A DNA stretch of 64,000 nucleotides from Galdieria partita (GCA_025991245.1 BQMJ01000008.1:248001-312000), one strand, 5' to 3'; positions 11,973-22,233 are shown, counted from the stretch's first letter. The notes: generated by a model from the sequence alone, not told the origin. Numbers and translations are program-made.

Positions 11973-13205
11973 ATGGTCCAAAAACTACAAATTGTATCTG
12001 CTTTCACGCCGGATTTTAAACTTATGTTGGAGCCATTCACGTTAGGAGTTGGTTCTGCAGCATTGGTTGGTGCCGGAGCCGGTTCTGTGTTCACGGGTAT
12101 ACTATGGTATTTAAGTTCCAGAAGAGGTGTAAGGTTGCTGGAGAGTACAAAGCGTTTGACCTTTTCTGAACTTGCATCACGTAGCAACCCGTTGCGAGAA
12201 ACCTCAAGCCAGCACAATGACTCAGCCAAACTTGAGACGTCACATTTGATAGAATCCCGTTTAAAAAACCGCACAACGAAAGAAAGGAAAGAACCTTCTC
12301 TCTCTAGTAAAGCGACCAAGTCTAGTTCTCAAGTCTATGAAGCTATTCTTTCGTTTACTTTGCTTCATAAAGGTCTTTACTTTCAACTAGTCAATTTATG
12401 GGAAAAGATTGGAAAATTGTATGTACAGATTACTGATAGCAAAGAGGAAGAAGGAGGAATCACAACGACGGATACTATTCTAGACTTGTTGGGGAGAATA
12501 CAGTTATGTGTCGACTTGCTAATGCTGTTATTGGAGGCGGAAAGAACCGAAATTTTTCCAGTTGTAGCCAAACTGGAGTTCCGTAAGAGACCTTGCTGGA
12601 GAAAGCTATGCAGAAAACCTCTAGTGGAGCTCTCAGCAACTTTATTAGACGAAGTGGAGACATCTACAGAAAGTGTCTACGCAGCTGTGGCTGACTTACG
12701 AAATACTATTAGTGTTGCGAAGCAGGTAATTCAGTCTTTAAATAACGAAGAAAACTCTTGTAGTGGTGTCGCCGTCTCACAAGAAAATGAATCTTTTGTT
12801 GCCATCGAAAACTTAACTTGTCAACATACTCTAATGTTACGACTGCTGGATCTCAGACTCTTGGTATTGACTTCAAAAACAACCGAACAGTTTCTGAGTA
12901 CTGAGGGTACTTACTATCGCTTTTTGGGGAAATACTGCAATCAGGAGTTTTTAGCATTGTTAGAAGGTCGAGTCTTATCTCAATTGAGTCGGCTTCCTCG
13001 AGGACCTGGGAGATTGTTATCTTGGGCACTGACTACGGCGAATTCCAATGAACGGATAGCATACTTAAAGACTCAACACGATCGTCTGGAACAAGGGGAA
13101 TTCTTGGCACTAATAGACTTGCTTGCTGCAGAACTTCCCAAAGTTGTATGGGACCAGATTGATATGGCCCTGCAAGAAGCAAGTATCTGGTCCATCAATG
13201 CTTAA
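11973..13205 (+). CDS. Orphan 410-aa protein with glycine-rich N-terminal hydrophobic segment
   Basis: Intronless frame of 410 codons; no family recognised. Residues about 21-48 form a Gly/Ala-rich hydrophobic stretch ([20 protein letters not shown]) that may be a membrane segment or glycine zipper. The next about 80 residues are Ser/Arg/Lys-rich and probably disordered. From about residue 125 the protein is helical and leucine-rich ([36 protein letters not shown]), with a proline-poor C-terminal helical part. The first ATG at 11973 is 11 bp from the ETF-beta start; an in-frame ATG at about 12024, just before the hydrophobic segment, is a good alternative. The 3' end converges on E(z) with 41 bp between stops. 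Confidence 0.65.
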   Translation: MVQKLQIVSAFTPDFKLMLEPFTLGVGSAALVGAGAGSVFTGILWYLSSRRGVRLLESTKRLTFSELASRSNPLRETSSQHNDSAKLETSHLIESRLKNRTTKERKEPSLSSKATKSSSQVYEAILSFTLLHKGLYFQLVNLWEKIGKLYVQITDSKEEEGGITTTDTILDLLGRIQLCVDLLMLLLEAERTEIFPVVAKLEFRKRPCWRKLCRKPLVELSATLLDEVETSTESVYAAVADLRNTISVAKQVIQSLNNEENSCSGVAVSQENESFVAIENLTCQHTLMLRLLDLRLLVLTSKTTEQFLSTEGTYYRFLGKYCNQEFLALLEGRVLSQLSRLPRGPGRLLSWALTTANSNERIAYLKTQHDRLEQGEFLALIDLLAAELPKVVWDQIDMALQEASIWSINA

Positions 13206-13246
13206 GCGCGTCAATGTGAAGTTATAAATTTGTAATTTTGTATAGC

Positions 13247-15846
13247 TTAACATTCATATTTGAATAATATTTCTTCACCTGCTTGAATATTTCGATCGGC
13301 GTATATACCAACACGTAAATCTCCCATGGTACGCTTGTAGCAACTGTAGCAGTTTGGAAGTGCTTTTGTTCCTGGTTCATTTGCAAATCTTGCTTTGCCA
13401 CCCTTTCTGGTAGCATCAATATGAACTTCACCCTTTTTAAAGACAAACGTCATATCTGTGATAGCTTGATATGATTTTTCCCTTCTTTCACACTCATCGA
13501 GACTCACAAGTTCACCTTTATACTCGCAAATGAACTCATACTTTTCAATTGGTTCTGTTGTGAATAAGCCCCAGCCTCTTTCATGATAATCTGTGTCACA
13601 AGAACATTCAGTATGACTCAAATGAATAATATCGCCTTCTTACCTGATGGAGCAATGAATAGTCTCTTATGCGCTTTCGTCCGTATTCCAACATTTTTGC
13701 AAGTGGACTTACTTTCATCCCACATACCTTCCGTTCGAAATCGTGCAAAACATGAACATCTGTCTGGATCACATTCACGATTTTCCTTAAAACAAGGACA
13801 TTGTCCATTCAAACACTTTCCACCCTTACATGAACAGCATATCGCTCGATTTCTCATAGAAAAACTATAAGCGACTATGATAATATTATAATTTTGCTTA
13901 CCGACAGTTGCCTTGTGTAAAAGAGTGACAAGGACAATACTTCTCGCAGTATAACTCTCCTTTCTTGCATGAGCAGTTTTCCGAGTTACAATCGTCATCA
14001 TGAGAACAATGTATATGATCCATAAGAGTCACAGTGGACTTGCGATTGCTTTGATTCTTCTTGCGTTGGCCGTTCTTCTTTGTAACTCTCTTTCTAAATA
14101 AACTATTGGACTCGGCAAAGAATGCACACTCATAGCAACTGTGTTTCTGAAAGAATACGGTGGCCATGTCACACCAGCTGCTTCCAAAAACTCTCAAAAA
14201 GCTTTGCAACGTTATAATGTCCTCATTTGTCCAGTCGTGACAACGAGAAACGCCCCAAGATGGTACTTCAACGTTGAAAATGCAACCATTCCGACAAGGA
14301 GGATATAAAAACGGCGTGTTATTTGCTTCATACGCCATATTGAAAAACTTCTGAGGAAGAAAAACTTCCATCGGGAGATGTTCTCCACAAGCATATGTAT
14401 AGCATTTTCTACAAAACCATTTTCTAAGTACTGCCCCAAGATCTTGAACTTGTTCAAAACTTTCTGAACATGAATCTATCCTTTGAAACGAGCGATTCAT
14501 AAAATTACTTCCATCAAGTAGCCGAGAATGTATAAATGCAATAGCAGGGTCTTCAGCAGTCAGTGACAGATTTTTAGGTACGGTCCCTTTCAGAGGAAGA
14601 TATGTTTCTTCACATACACTTGAATAAGTAAATTCACGATCTTTAGAAACAGGGGACGTCTTCTCCAAAATAAAACAAGTAAGCTCATAACAGATACAAA
14701 ACAACTTCCAAATCTTCAGTCCTTTCTTATTGTATTGAAAAGTTTAAACATACCTTGTCTGTCAAAGATATCCTTTCAGTATTCAGTCGACTCGATTTCT
14801 GCGGAAACAAGTCACTATCGATCAGCGGAGAATCTTGCTCTAGTAACTTGGTATAAACTTCAATTTGAACGCTGTCCTCTAAAATAGGTAACGATATCGG
14901 TTCGTTTCTCAGATCAGTGTCGTTCACTTTATAATTGGTTTTCAGAGGTACCCAAGTAAAATATTCATAGGGAGGTCTTTCAATTTTGCTAAGGACAACA
15001 GCCTTCGTTATTATTTTAGACGAAATATTCTTGCTAAACTTCTCACTGAAAGTCACATGAATAGTTCTTCCTTCAGGAACAGACTTCAACGGAGATATAT
15101 AAAGTACATTCGCAGAGAAGTTGGCATAGTGACTCATTAGCTTCCGACGATTCTCTTCAACAATTTTCCTTATAAGACTGATTCTCCTTTCAAGAATTCC
15201 ATAGAACAGAAGATTGGCTTCAGAATCACTATCACACTCTCGGACTCTACTCGAGTCCCAAAGATAACCCAATCTAATTTTCTTCACATCTACTACTAAA
15301 TGAATGAATTCTTACATATACGAAAATACTTTGCGAAAACATACATTCCTTTAGTAAAGTCATTGCAGTAGTGTTCAGGAACTCCCATATGGTTTCTGCT
15401 GACATATCGTGTTCGAGGCTTTCGTGCAAGTTCACACCAACCTCTCTCAAGGAAGAAGCGATACGACTCGCAGTTTGAAGAAGAGTTTCCCTTTCAAGTC
15501 CGCGCAACGACATCGACAAAGCTGAGCTCATCCCATTTTCAAAAGCTTCAAAGTTTTTGTATTTCAGGAGACCAGCCATCAGAAACGCACTCTGATCCAA
15601 AATACGTAAAACGTTTGCTTCCACTAGTTCCGGATCAGTTTTAAAAAGCTTGTGAATCTCGTACCAAACGCTTATCACAAAGTCACAAAGGAAGCCGCAC
15701 TTCTTTAACTGTACCCGCTTCTCCTCAAAAGACTGTTTAGCAGACAACTTTTCCTGTAAACGTTTCTCTAAGGCATCTTTTAGGGGCCATTGAAACTGCT
15801 TATGACTTTCCTGGTGCAAAAGCTTTTCTAAAGAACCGTCAGACAT
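13247..15846 (-). CDS. Enhancer of zeste, PRC2 histone H3K27 methyltransferase
   Basis: Five exons, roughly 800-840 aa, the size of EZH proteins. Start is taken at MSDGSLEKLL (15846). Exon 1 ends at 15316 and exon 2 starts at 15281 across an unusually short 34-nt intron; the other introns are about 50 nt. Landmarks: WFCRKCYTYACGEH (pre-SANT cysteine piece), a SANT-like helix near WTNEDIITLQSFLRVFG, the CXC cysteine cluster (CSHDDDCNSENCSC, NRAICCSCKGGKC, ECDPDRCSC), the invariant GIRTKAHKRLFIAPS, then the SET domain (HERGWGLF, DATRKGGKARFAN, LPNC, LFKYEC). It methylates H3K27 in Polycomb repressive complex 2. Oddity: the SET motif usually reading NHS is NEP here, with a few extra residues before PNC. 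Confidence 0.93.
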
Positions 15847-15915
15847 CTGAAAGTAGCCTAAAAACACAGCGAAAACAATTCAATTTTAAAGGACAAAGGT
15901 CTTTATTTTTTTGGA

Positions 15916-16758
15916 CTATTGAAGAAAGTAGGATTGGGCTTGGGAGTCGGATATCCCCCCATTATATGCAGAGTTTATGGACCCAACTTCAGAATTAGAG
16001 CAAATATATCCTATGAAACAGGTATGAAGTAAGAATACTTAGTTTCATAGGGTGAAATGAGGACAAAACGTACCATTGTAGCCTTGAGGACAGTTCGTGT
16101 TTGAATACCCAGAGCTCTCCGTAAAGCCGTACCCTGGAGTTCCTGCGTCAATTTCCGAATTAAGTCCAGCTATTCCGAAATATGGGTAGTTGTACCCTGC
16201 AACGTACTGTTGTGCGTAGGCATTACCTGTAGTAGCCGACAAACCGAAATCTCCTGTATTGGCAGTGAGAGACTCCGCTTGTGACAGACCGGACCCAAAC
16301 AGGTTACTTTGACTGTTTGTGGTTATTTGTGATGACTGGTAGTTTGATCCGTCAACATTTTGACTGCTACTCTTTGAGCTAGCTTGAGAGGATGCTTCAC
16401 CGTTGTTAGCAGAGAGTGCTTCTGAAGATGATGCAGTAATCAGGTTATCCCAAGTATTTGCACCAGCCGCCGAGCCGAATGAAGCTCCGTTGCCACTTGT
16501 CAAGGAGTTTGAGTAGCTACTTGAGGAGTATTGGCCGGTTTTTGCTATATCCATAGAGCTGCTTGTCCCTTGACCGGCAGATATAGCTCCAGAATTGGCA
16601 GTGGTAGTTTCACTTGAACTTGAAGAGGAAGCGGAACCTGATGCTGCCCCGTTACCCTGAGTAAAAGATTCAGAGAAGGAAACACTCGCTGCGTCTATTG
16701 TATATACAACTAATAAACTGCAACACATGACAGTAAGCAATAGCCCAGCTTTCTTCAT
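15916..16758 (-). CDS. Secreted Ser/Ala/Gly-rich repeat protein
   Basis: Exons 16758-16074 and 16010-15916 across a 63-nt intron give 259 aa; the splice replaces an early stop with a Cys/Tyr-containing tail (NCPQGYNGYICSN then a Ser/Asn-rich end). The first about 23 residues are a clear signal peptide (MKKAGLLLTVMCCSLLVVYT, then a small-residue cleavage site). The body is low-complexity Ser/Ala/Gly/Asn with a degenerate 15-residue unit, for example SESFTQGNGAASGSA (about 29-43), SNSLTSGNGASFGSA (about 83-97), SEALSANNGEASSQA (about 112-126) and AESLTANTGDFGLSA. No enzyme domain. It is probably an extracellular or wall-associated structural protein. It lies 69 bp upstream of the E(z) start on the same strand. 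Confidence 0.8.
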
Positions 16759-17148
16759 TTTGCCGAAGCAGAAGTTGTTGTGGATGATGACTTCTATTTA
16801 AAGAAACTGTAAACGATATGGGCCACGATCTCCTATAGTTAGCTTGAATGCTGTATGTACGTGGCATGACGTACATGCCAAGGTTATTTAAGTTAGTGAC
16901 ACGTTGGTACATTGGTAACCAAGCACTGTGTCGTTTCAGAATGAATCGCCATATCTTTGAAGCCCATCACGGAAATTGATCAGGAACAACCATTGCCAGT
17001 CTGGTCTCTGTGGTGTGAGTACAGGCTTTGATAGAACGACATATGGCTTTCATAACATTTCAGATTGTTGTGCCACAGGATTTATTTTCAGAAACTATCA
17101 GCATATCTAATCTATTTTGAGAGACCACACACACACACACACACACAC

Positions 17149-17183
<35 letters not shown>

Positions 17184-17441
17184 AATTTTGGCTGAGAGAG
17201 GAGTTTCAAACCTTCTATATTTCAATGGGATTTTCTAAAGATTATTCAAGTCCTTCAGTTTTATGATTTATAAAGGATAAGTTTTTATGGAATTCTAATC
17301 ATTCTTTTTACTAAAGTTTCGTTTTCGAATTTTCATATGGTCTATAATACTTTCTTAGTTTATCTACTATACTAACTATAAATGTCAAGGCTGTCTAGAC
17401 TTTTTTCAGAAATTGAACAAACAATTGTGTGCTGACAACCA
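16759..17441. other. Intergenic region between divergent secreted-protein and FKBP genes
   Basis: 683 bp that should hold both promoters. No coding frame is convincing. It contains a dinucleotide microsatellite (listed separately) and a T-rich stretch near 17290-17410 in front of the FKBP start. Confidence 0.6.
17126..17182. repeat. Compound (CA)n(TA)n microsatellite
   Basis: About 12 CA units run directly into about 14 TA units. The two alternating purine-pyrimidine tracts sit in the divergent promoter region. Length will vary between strains, and the TA part can melt or form a cruciform easily. Confidence 0.97.
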
Positions 17442-18247
17442 TTGATGGAATTCATTACTATTTCTTTGCCTGTGGCACCTTTTCAGAGTAACTTATATTT
17501 GAAAACGAGTCATAGGAATAATAACAGTTCGCACCGTTTGAACACAGTTAGAACGAAACAACGCCATGTTTTGGCTTGCTGCAAATCCTGTAGAAGACAA
17601 AGTAGACGATCCTTGCTCCGTGACTTATTCAAAATTTCGACACTTTCTTGCCTCTCTCAGTTACTGCCTCTTCAAGATTCCCTGAAGCACTTGTTCCGTG
17701 ACGATGCTTCGGCTTCTACTCGTCAGTTACAGTTTGACAAGGAAAAGCACGGAACTATTCGTACATCAAGTGGCCTTGAATATTTTGACATGAAGGTCGG
17801 TCAAGGTCCCTTTCCTCAAGTAAACGACTTGCTTGTTGTCAGATATACTTCAAGGTTGCAGGGATTGAACGGCTGGAAGTTAGAGTCCTCTGAAGACCAT
17901 GAAGTAGACGGTTTTTCAGAACCACTGTCAATCCTTTATAACGAAGACAATAAGAAGCGCTTTGTTCCTGGGTTTTGGGAAGCTCTATCTACAATGCGTC
18001 CCGGAGGAAAGAGACGCGCCATCGTCCCTCCTAATATTGCGTATCATTCTGTTAACGAGGAACCACGTCCTATTAGCGTAAGTATGATAAGTAGTTCTAT
18101 CTCAGAACTAAATATTCCTAGTGGGACGCACGTCGCAGGTTATTGTCGGTTTTGAATACCAATCGTAACAAAACAATTGTATTTGATATAGAGTTGCAAA
18201 GAATTCTTTCATATGGTTCAAGAGGCAAAGAGCCCGACAGTAGTTAA
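17442..18247 (+). CDS. Second FKBP-type prolyl isomerase, thylakoid-lumen type
   Basis: Exons 17442-18077 and 18122-18247 (44-nt intron) encode 253 aa, the same length as the FKBP at 4343-5149. The acceptor at 18121 is chosen because it restores the last FKBP strand (KTIVFDIELQRIL); a later acceptor gives a shorter, poorer end. A basic Ser/Arg/His-rich presequence is followed by SRRSLLRDLFKISTLS, a weaker twin-arginine-like signal, then a hydrophobic stretch. FKBP pieces: IRTSSGLEYFDMKVGQG, NDLLVVRYT, FVPGFWEALSTMRPGGKRRA, IVPPNIAY. The substrate loop differs from active FKBPs and isomerase activity is uncertain. It shares with the first FKBP a basic insert before the final strand, supporting a common origin. 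Confidence 0.85.
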
Positions 18248-18632
18248 AGTTGAAGATGAGTTATTGTTGCGTTGTGTAACTATCGAGTTAAAGCAGTATA
18301 TTTTAAAACTAACTGATTTCTATCTTCATGGAATATTTATGTCAAAGAAAATGTTGCGCGATGTGTATGTTTTCGTAAAACATTCTGGTAGCCTGTGTGG
18401 AATTTTATATGAAAAGAGACATCTGCCTACAAAGTGTGTAGTTGTTCTTAGGTTTCAAATATCTTTTTTCAAAAACAGAGATGGTCACGTATCGATTCTG
18501 GAATACCAAAGCATTTTTACCCTCTGTGCAAGCGAGACTTCACCTAGCTACGGCATGAAACTAAGTAATCCTTCGTTCTTTTATGAAAATGATAAGTTCA
18601 TACTACCATTAACATTATTACTGTATCGATAG
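18213..18632 (+). CDS. Hypothetical 139-codon ORF, doubtful
   Basis: An ATG frame of 139 codons overlaps the last 35 bp of the FKBP coding sequence and ends 66 bp before the NRAMP stop. It is long for chance in AT-rich DNA, but the composition (many Phe, Leu, Tyr) resembles translated non-coding sequence and no domain is recognised. It may be a small tandem gene with a later start or simply the FKBP 3' untranslated region. Confidence 0.25.
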   Translation: MVQEAKSPTVVKVEDELLLRCVTIELKQYILKLTDFYLHGIFMSKKMLRDVYVFVKHSGSLCGILYEKRHLPTKCVVVLRFQISFFKNRDGHVSILEYQSIFTLCASETSPSYGMKLSNPSFFYENDKFILPLTLLLYR

Positions 18633-18697
18633 ACAGCTGTTCACAAAGCCTCGATCGACATACCAATCCTTCTCATTTCCATTACAATGAATCACTG

Positions 18698-20119
18698 TTA
18701 TTCCATTTGTTCCTGTAGTGGATAGAACGAAACGAAAAGAATAAAAACTAAATAAAGACTTCCAATAATGGCAGTAAGAACGATTCCTATTATCGACCAA
18801 AAACTACCTGAAGAAAGAAGATGACGAAGGGTATGTCTTCCTGGGGCAGCCACAATTAAGAATATATTAAGGCCAATCAATACTAAGCTCAAAATAATGA
18901 GAACAACTTGACACCAACGAGGAATTACTTTTTCTTTTAGGACACGACGAGAAGATATAAGCTTTACAAGAGGTATCACAGCAAAAGGCAAAGTTGCGGA
19001 TGGAATAGCTGCACCGATCAATATAGCAGTATTGGCTCCTCTTTCACCTGCCACGGAAACAACAACTATTGCAGGAATCAATGAAATACATCGAGTCAAC
19101 AAGCTTCGTAACCAAATCGCCATACGTAAACGAATGAAACCTTCCATCACTATTTGACCGGTATAAGTTGCAGTAATTGCAGTAGACTGACCAGATGCCA
19201 CCAAAGAAATAGCCCATAGGATACATCCAATCCTTTTGTTATTATATACCTGCTTAATCAAAGTGCACACATTAGTCAAGCCAACAGAAGACAAAAGCGA
19301 AGAGGAAAATTCATTATTTTCATGGAAATCTGTGGTAGCTAGAGAAATAATTGCTCCATTCAATATAAATGCTAATAGCATTGGAATCACTGTCTCAATA
19401 ACATTTGAAATAAAAGCTTCTTTCCTATCTTCCACCTTGACATCTCGACTCTTTACAAGACGAGACTGTAAATACAAGTTTTGGGGAACAACATCAGTAC
19501 CAACAATAGCCAGAACAACCAAAGCAGAACCAGAAGGAATACGAGGAATAACCCAACCCTCAAAAAATTGGGAGGTATTTGTTCCAGTTTCTCCCCATTC
19601 AATAAAGAAACTTATTGTCATCAGCAGTGATAACAACAATACTAGTACTTCTAGAGTTCGAAAGCCAACGAAACGAAGCGCAAGAAGCATCAAAGTTGTA
19701 ATACAAGAAAGTAACACTCCACCATATAAAGGCCAGCCAAATAATATCTGGATAGCTATTGCAAATCCTGTTACTTCTACCATGTCCGTAGTAACTATCG
19801 TAGCTTCCATAAACAACCAAAGTAAAACTGCTATCCACCTAGGATACTGCTGTCGACAAGCAGAAGCAAGATCCTCTTCACAATATAGTCCAAGATAAAT
19901 GGAAGCCACCTGGTAAATAATGGTGATGACAACAGACCACCATACTGCCCAAAGAATCTTATAACCGTATTGACTTCCAGCCTGAAGAGCAGTTTCGTAG
20001 TTGCCTGGATCCATGAGTGCCACACTCACTAGCCAACCAGGGCCCACAAAACGGAAGAAGGATAACACTCTTGAATACAGTCTCGAGTACCAAGGACTAC
20101 TCGTTTCAATGAGAGTCAT
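18698..20119 (-). CDS. NRAMP (SLC11) family divalent-metal transporter
   Basis: Intronless, 473 aa, with about 11-12 hydrophobic helices, typical of the family. TM1 carries the metal-site motif DPGN (ALMDPGNYETALQAG), and the transport signature region near residues 300-330 is present (SGQSTAITATYTGQIVMEGF). NRAMP proteins are proton-coupled Mn2+/Fe2+ importers of plasma or vacuolar membranes. The TM6 motif, normally MPHN, reads VPQN (GTDVVPQNLYLQS), so the thioether ligand that favours transition metals and the nearby His are both replaced. Metal choice may therefore differ. The start is 38 bp from the divergent PPR gene. For an acid-hot-spring alga the role would be metal uptake or export, but direction and substrate are unknown. 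Confidence 0.92.
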   Translation of the reverse strand: MTLIETSSPWYSRLYSRVLSFFRFVGPGWLVSVALMDPGNYETALQAGSQYGYKILWAVWWSVVITIIYQVASIYLGLYCEEDLASACRQQYPRWIAVLLWLFMEATIVTTDMVEVTGFAIAIQILFGWPLYGGVLLSCITTLMLLALRFVGFRTLEVLVLLLSLLMTISFFIEWGETGTNTSQFFEGWVIPRIPSGSALVVLAIVGTDVVPQNLYLQSRLVKSRDVKVEDRKEAFISNVIETVIPMLLAFILNGAIISLATTDFHENNEFSSSLLSSVGLTNVCTLIKQVYNNKRIGCILWAISLVASGQSTAITATYTGQIVMEGFIRLRMAIWLRSLLTRCISLIPAIVVVSVAGERGANTAILIGAAIPSATLPFAVIPLVKLISSRRVLKEKVIPRWCQVVLIILSLVLIGLNIFLIVAAPGRHTLRHLLSSGSFWSIIGIVLTAIIGSLYLVFILFVSFYPLQEQME

Positions 20120-20157
20120 CTTTCAATCCGAATCTCGTCGTCCGGATAATTTGAGGC

Positions 20158-22233
20158 ATGTATGGCAGCAAGTTATTACAAGAGTTGATGTTGAGCAGAT
20201 ATCTGTGGCAAACACTCCAAACAACATCACGTGCTTATTTTAGGAACTGCAAGTATCCCTTTTATCGATTTTTTTCACTTGGAGGATCGGCTGGGAGCTT
20301 GTTAGTACGTTGTTCTTTCGCGGTCTCTACAAAAGTTATAAACGATAGTGGACCTGCAGATCGACGTCACGAAATGGAAGCAAGACAAAAGCTCCAAACC
20401 ATATTGAATGCTGTTGTGGAAAGAAGGATGAAAGCGAAGGAAGCGGTGTCTGCCATTCTCTCTGAGGCTTTATGGAAGCTTCCCAGATCGCTAAGGTTTC
20501 AACTATTTCGGGAAACGGTGCATACACTGTACAAAAACGACTTGTATTTTACGTTGTTTCAATTTTATGACCGGTTTATTTACCACTTTGCTGCCGAACA
20601 TGAATTGCGCGAAGAGCTCGATGCAGATACTTTGGCCATTCTGATATCAGCCTTTTCGAAGAACAACTTTGTTGAAAGGGGCCTCTTTCTGGTTGGAATG
20701 CCCTCGCAAACAGAATCGAAAAGTTTGAATATATTTCAAGAGGATGGAACGTTCTTGACTAACCCAGCTTTGGTTGAATTGTATTGTAATAGACTTTATA
20801 AGTTATTGATTTCTCAGAAACTCAGTATTCGAGTATTGAATGAACTTGTTAAAGGCGTTGCTCTCCAGAGAAGTAGTTATGAAGCATTCCTTATCATGAA
20901 AGCTATGTTAAAGCTGGTGGAGATGTCAAACAACTCAGAATTTGTTCCTAATATCGAAACCTACACTTCAATTTTGTCCGCGAGCAGTGCAGAAGGCTTT
21001 GAGAAGGCTTCACTTGCTCTTATGAGAGATGCACTAGAAGCATTTCCAGATGAGAAAAGGCAAATATATTCTACTATAGTGGGTGGTTTTATACGTGCAA
21101 AGTTGGCATGGGAATCTCTTGAAGTCTTTCGTCAAGCAGAATCTGAAGGCGTACAGATTGAACTGAGCTTTTATGCAGATCTTTTGCAACTTTTTGCGCA
21201 ACTCAACGAGATAGATGCAGTAGAACATATCTGGACGGCTCTCGTAAGTGTTTCAGATACTCAGAGTAATCAAAATACGCTGACTGTTGGAGCCTCTGAA
21301 TGCGTATTAATTTGTGCTGCTCGCTGGGGTAATAAGAGTCTTGCAGAACAAGTATTTACGGCTCTTATTGAAAGAAAGAAGTTTCATACAAACTTCACTC
21401 CTTCTTCACAAGCTTTTTATTGTTTAATAGAAGCAAGAGCTAGTGAAGGTGATATTCCTGGCTCTTTTAGTGGTCTTCAAGCAATGTGTGAAGTAGGCTA
21501 CGAGCCAAGACTTGCCAACTTTACCAAATTTATACGTATATGTGGCCGCAATTCTAGAACACTCGATTTTGCGTACCACCATATTCGTAACCTTGCACAA
21601 CAAAATGATATATTTATTGAGCTAGTTAATATTTTACTTGCAAGTTGTAGTCTTCTAGGTGATCTCAATAGAGCATTGTCTGCCTATCGAGAGTTTGTAG
21701 AGGGTCTAGGGATTGCACCCAATGAAGATACATTTCATGCCTTGATCAGAGGTTGTATTAACACTTCTCGTCACGATGTGTTTCAAGTTATTGAAGAAGA
21801 AAGATCAAAGTACGGGGTACAGTTTAATAGTGATACTTGTCATTTGTTGATCAGAGCGTACGTTCGATGTAGTCAACTAAAGGACGCTTTAGATAGAATG
21901 CGAGTTGCTTTGGCGGGGGGACTTGTGTTACCCTTGGAAGCGTATCAATTGGTTGGTCGTAAAGCAGTCCTACAAGGGGATGAAAGCATGTTCGAAGAAA
22001 TGTTGGAGTTGATGAAGAAATACAAGGTTCCGATATATAATACTTTCATGAAGGATATTCGAACGCCATTTGGTCTTCCGGAAATTCGAGAGGAAATGAC
22101 TTTAAATGAGGCAAAAGTAGGGTTCCATTTAGAAACATCTAGCTATGCGAAGGAGGAGAAGGAACAGTTGGACGATGTGCCTTACTTTTCAAACTCCTAT
22201 GAAGAAGAAGAGAACGAGAAGAAGGATCATTAA
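20158..22233 (+). CDS. Pentatricopeptide-repeat-like organellar RNA-binding protein
   Basis: Intronless, 691 aa. The N-terminal about 60 residues are basic, with Arg, Ser and aromatic residues and few acids, as in mitochondrial or plastid presequences. From about residue 130 the protein is a chain of degenerate about 35-residue helical hairpins of PPR type, for example ETYTSILSASSAEGFEKA, QIYSTIVGGFIRAKLAWESL, EDTFHALIRGCINTSRHDVF and DTCHLLIRAYVRCSQLKDAL. The last 60 residues are acidic, Glu/Lys-rich. PPR proteins bind organellar transcripts in processing, stability or translation; the RNA target cannot be predicted from such degenerate repeats. Starting further in, at a later ATG, is possible, but the presequence argues for 20158. 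Confidence 0.8.
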   Translation: MYGSKLLQELMLSRYLWQTLQTTSRAYFRNCKYPFYRFFSLGGSAGSLLVRCSFAVSTKVINDSGPADRRHEMEARQKLQTILNAVVERRMKAKEAVSAILSEALWKLPRSLRFQLFRETVHTLYKNDLYFTLFQFYDRFIYHFAAEHELREELDADTLAILISAFSKNNFVERGLFLVGMPSQTESKSLNIFQEDGTFLTNPALVELYCNRLYKLLISQKLSIRVLNELVKGVALQRSSYEAFLIMKAMLKLVEMSNNSEFVPNIETYTSILSASSAEGFEKASLALMRDALEAFPDEKRQIYSTIVGGFIRAKLAWESLEVFRQAESEGVQIELSFYADLLQLFAQLNEIDAVEHIWTALVSVSDTQSNQNTLTVGASECVLICAARWGNKSLAEQVFTALIERKKFHTNFTPSSQAFYCLIEARASEGDIPGSFSGLQAMCEVGYEPRLANFTKFIRICGRNSRTLDFAYHHIRNLAQQNDIFIELVNILLASCSLLGDLNRALSAYREFVEGLGIAPNEDTFHALIRGCINTSRHDVFQVIEEERSKYGVQFNSDTCHLLIRAYVRCSQLKDALDRMRVALAGGLVLPLEAYQLVGRKAVLQGDESMFEEMLELMKKYKVPIYNTFMKDIRTPFGLPEIREEMTLNEAKVGFHLETSSYAKEEKEQLDDVPYFSNSYEEEENEKKDH

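Noticed and set aside
18078-18155. Alternative 3' end of the second FKBP using a later acceptor at the CGCAG
   Set aside because: It gives a short ending; the acceptor at 18121 yields a 44-nt intron and the expected final FKBP strand VFDIEL.
19236-19898. 220-codon plus-strand frame
   Set aside because: Antisense shadow of the NRAMP coding sequence; Ser/Thr-rich as expected from reversed membrane helices.
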